6,713 nt of DNA from Patescibacteria group bacterium (lineage in GTDB: Bacteria > Patescibacteriota > Minisyncoccia > Phycocordibacterales > XYD1-FULL-46-19), in NCBI GenBank assembly GCA_030916795.1, contig JAUPVZ010000057.1:1-6713 (forward strand), in the 5' to 3' direction. Below are positions 5,186-6,713 of this stretch, in pieces. The number at the start of each line of letters is the position of its first letter. Position 1 is the stretch's first letter. A program made the position numbers and the translations under genes. The notes under the pieces are model-generated. The model made no database searches, had not been told where the DNA came from, and saw nothing but the letters and a program-made list of their open reading frames with translations.

Positions 5186-5971
5186 ATGAATATTTTACAA
5201 ATTATTATTCTAAGCTTGGTAGAAGGTCTGACGGAATTTTTGCCTATTTCTTCGACTGGGCACATGATGGTGACCGCCAGTTTGTTAAATATTACTCCTT
5301 CGGCTTTTTTATCTAGTTTTGAAATATTTATTCAATTGGGCGCCGTGCTGGCAGTGGTCGTAATCTATTTTAATAAGTTACTCGGGGACTTTAATTTATT
5401 ACTAAAGGTTGGAGCGGCTTTTGTGCCGACAGCAATTATTGGTTTTGTTTTTTATCCGTTGGTAAAAAATGTGTTATTAGAAAGTTTAGCTACAGTCGCG
5501 GTTAGTCTTTTTGTGGGCGGGGTGGTACTGATATTGTTTGAATGGTATTTGGTCAAACAAAAAGTAGTCCATAACGATAATGATACCGAGGTTATTAAGG
5601 ATGTGAATTTTAAAGAATCAGTCATTATTGGGTTTTGCCAGTCTTTGGCTATGATCCCTGGAGTGTCTAGAGCAGGCGCCACGATTGCTGCTGGTTTGGG
5701 GCTTGGGCTGTCGAGACAGACGATTGTTGAGTTTTCATTTTTCTTGGCTATACCCACTATACTAGCGGCGGCTGGCTATGATTTATTCAAAACGGGGGCT
5801 GATTTTAGTCTAAATGAATTTAAAATTTTGGCTCTGGGTTTTATATTTTCCTTTATTTTTGCCTATATTACTGTCAAATGGTTAATAAAGTTTGTCTCGA
5901 CTCATAATTTTGTCTGGTTTGGTGTATATAGGGTGGTTTTGGCTTGTTTTATTTGGTTTGGGCTTCTGTAG
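5186..5971 (+). CDS. uppP: Undecaprenyl-diphosphate phosphatase UppP (BacA)
   Basis: A 261-residue multi-spanning protein, near the family length of about 265-275. It dephosphorylates undecaprenyl diphosphate at the outer face of the membrane, returning the carrier lipid to cell-wall synthesis; overexpression of the family gives bacitracin resistance. The first signature, EGLTEFLPISSTGH, carries the catalytic Glu pair (13, 17), Ser22/Ser23 and His26. The second, PGVSRAGATI (158-167), holds the essential Arg162 but has Ala163 where PGxSRSGAT is usual. EFSFFLAIPTILAA (182-195) is also typical. About eight membrane helices can be counted, with a charged loop at about 124-144. It is the last gene of the envelope operon; the ATG follows the previous stop by three bases, with no Shine-Dalgarno motif at usable spacing. 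Confidence 0.95.
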   Translation: MNILQIIILSLVEGLTEFLPISSTGHMMVTASLLNITPSAFLSSFEIFIQLGAVLAVVVIYFNKLLGDFNLLLKVGAAFVPTAIIGFVFYPLVKNVLLESLATVAVSLFVGGVVLILFEWYLVKQKVVHNDNDTEVIKDVNFKESVIIGFCQSLAMIPGVSRAGATIAAGLGLGLSRQTIVEFSFFLAIPTILAAAGYDLFKTGADFSLNEFKILALGFIFSFIFAYITVKWLIKFVSTHNFVWFGVYRVVLACFIWFGLL

Positions 5972-6000
5972 GAGACAAAAAAACTAGTTTGTGTTACAAT
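5972..6000 (+). promoter_or_regulatory. Promoter of the SIMPL gene (GAGACA-N17-TGT-TACAAT)
   Basis: GAGACA (5972-5977, matching the last four bases of TTGACA), a 17-base spacer ending in TGT, and TACAAT (5995-6000) form a good sigma-70-like extended -10 promoter. It begins on the base after the uppP stop codon. The predicted start is near 6007, giving a leader of about 39 bases without a Shine-Dalgarno motif. Confidence 0.65.
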
Positions 6001-6045
6001 TTATAGGTTTAGTGGGGTTTAATACAAAAGTAATTAATTTAATCT

Positions 6046-6713
6046 ATGGATACACAAATTAAAAATATCTTAGGAATGGTGACTATTGCCGCTTTGGTAG
6101 TAGCCACTGGATCAGCAATAGTTTTTACCAAGTCATTTTCCAAGTCGGTTAGCCCGACTGGGAGTCGTAGTTTTTCTGTGCAAGGTGAAGGCAAATCAGT
6201 CGCCGTACCAGATGTCGCGGAGTTCTATTTTAGTGTGATTACTGACCGGAGCGGCAGTTTGACCGAATTGCAAAAAGAAAATAATGAAAAGATGAACAAG
6301 GCTATTGAGTATGTAAAGAGCCAAGGGGTAGAGGAGCGAGATATTAAGACATCTGGCTATGATGTTAATCCGCAGTATGAATATTTCCAATGTCGAGCCG
6401 GCGGCACTTGCCCTCCACCAAAAATTAAGGGTTATCAGGTTAACCAAACCGTGCGAGTAAAGGTGCGAGATTTTGATAAAGTGGGGACAATTTTGTCGGG
6501 AGTGGTTCAAAATGGGGCCAATTCGGTAACTAGTCTGCAGTTTACTCTAGAAGACCCATACGCGGCCCAAAATGCGGCCCGCAAAGAAGCGATTGCTAGA
6601 GCTAAGACACAGGCCGAACAGGTTGCTAAGGCTGGAGGTTTTCGCCTAGGTAAGCTTATCTCGATTGATGATAATGGTGGTTACAGCCCAATGGTGGCGG
6701 TGTCTTATGGCAG
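6046..6713 (+). CDS. SIMPL (DUF541) domain protein, 3' end outside window
   Basis: At least 222 residues, still open at the window edge. Residues 8-27 are a signal anchor (MVTIAALVVATGSAIVF region). The SIMPL domain begins at about 43: FSVQGEGKSVAVPDVAEFYFSV, a helix with ENNEKMNKAIEYVKSQGV, DIKTSGYDVNPQYEY, the GYQVNQTVRVKVRDFDKVG strand, then LED.YAAQNAARKEAIARAKTQAEQVA and AGGFRLGKLISI, all standard for this periplasmic/outer-surface family (E. coli YggE is a member). Its molecular role is not settled; some members are linked to oxidative stress. Cys116 and Cys122 lie in a short loop (CRAGGTCPPP) between strands and could pair. The gene has its own promoter and is probably separate from the preceding operon. 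The ATG at 6046 is the only start upstream of the anchor. Confidence 0.9.
   Translation, partial: MDTQIKNILGMVTIAALVVATGSAIVFTKSFSKSVSPTGSRSFSVQGEGKSVAVPDVAEFYFSVITDRSGSLTELQKENNEKMNKAIEYVKSQGVEERDIKTSGYDVNPQYEYFQCRAGGTCPPPKIKGYQVNQTVRVKVRDFDKVGTILSGVVQNGANSVTSLQFTLEDPYAAQNAARKEAIARAKTQAEQVAKAGGFRLGKLISIDDNGGYSPMVAVSYG

Noticed and set aside
5974..5993. AT-rich dyad around AAACTAGTTT as a terminator after uppP
   Set aside because: The stem is short, AT-only in its core and not followed by a T-run; it overlaps the promoter of the next gene.
6196..6510. Minus-strand open frame of 104 codons inside the SIMPL gene
   Set aside because: The plus-strand frame has a clear SIMPL domain across the same bases; the antisense product has no recognisable features.

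Overview
The window most resembles a Candidate Phyla Radiation (Patescibacteria) genome. This is inferred from tightly packed genes with 3-6 base gaps, moderately AT-rich DNA, no recognisable Shine-Dalgarno motif before any of the starts, and several small membrane-anchored proteins whose best-remembered relatives are CPR proteins. No rRNA or marker gene settles the lineage. I see no mobile element, CRISPR array, tRNA or rRNA.

Layout. (1) Bases 2-217 are the 3' end of gpmI (glycolysis). (2) A plus-strand pair follows: a membrane-anchored thioredoxin-fold protein that has lost both redox cysteines (260-823), then rsmE, a 16S rRNA methyltransferase (830-1534). (3) rsmE converges on, and overlaps by four bases, a minus-strand gene (1531-2118) built almost entirely of about 24 seven-residue Gly-Asp/Asn-Val-Ser/Thr repeats. 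(4) A minus-strand 38-residue, extremely acidic mini-ORF (2217-2333) has its own promoter-like sequence and ends inside a perfect 25-bp-stem hairpin (2172-2224) that looks like a bidirectional terminator. (5) A minus-strand pair encodes a small two-helix membrane protein and a PH-domain membrane protein (3215 to 2435). The start of the first is placed as if the mRNA were leaderless. (6) Divergent from that pair is a four-gene plus-strand envelope operon (3300-5971): an unknown anchored protein, a secreted CAP-domain protein with a C-terminal helical segment, a membrane protein with an SHxxxDxxPH motif, and UppP (undecaprenyl-diphosphate phosphatase). (7) A separate promoter then drives a SIMPL/DUF541 protein cut off by the window end (6046-6713).

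Most of the window concerns the cell envelope. UppP recycles the lipid carrier for wall synthesis. The CAP, SIMPL, unknown C-x4-C and thioredoxin-like proteins would all sit outside the membrane on N-terminal anchors, and three of these four carry paired cysteines. The least explained items are the heptapeptide-repeat protein, the acidic mini-ORF with its palindrome, and the cysteine-less thioredoxin-like protein.
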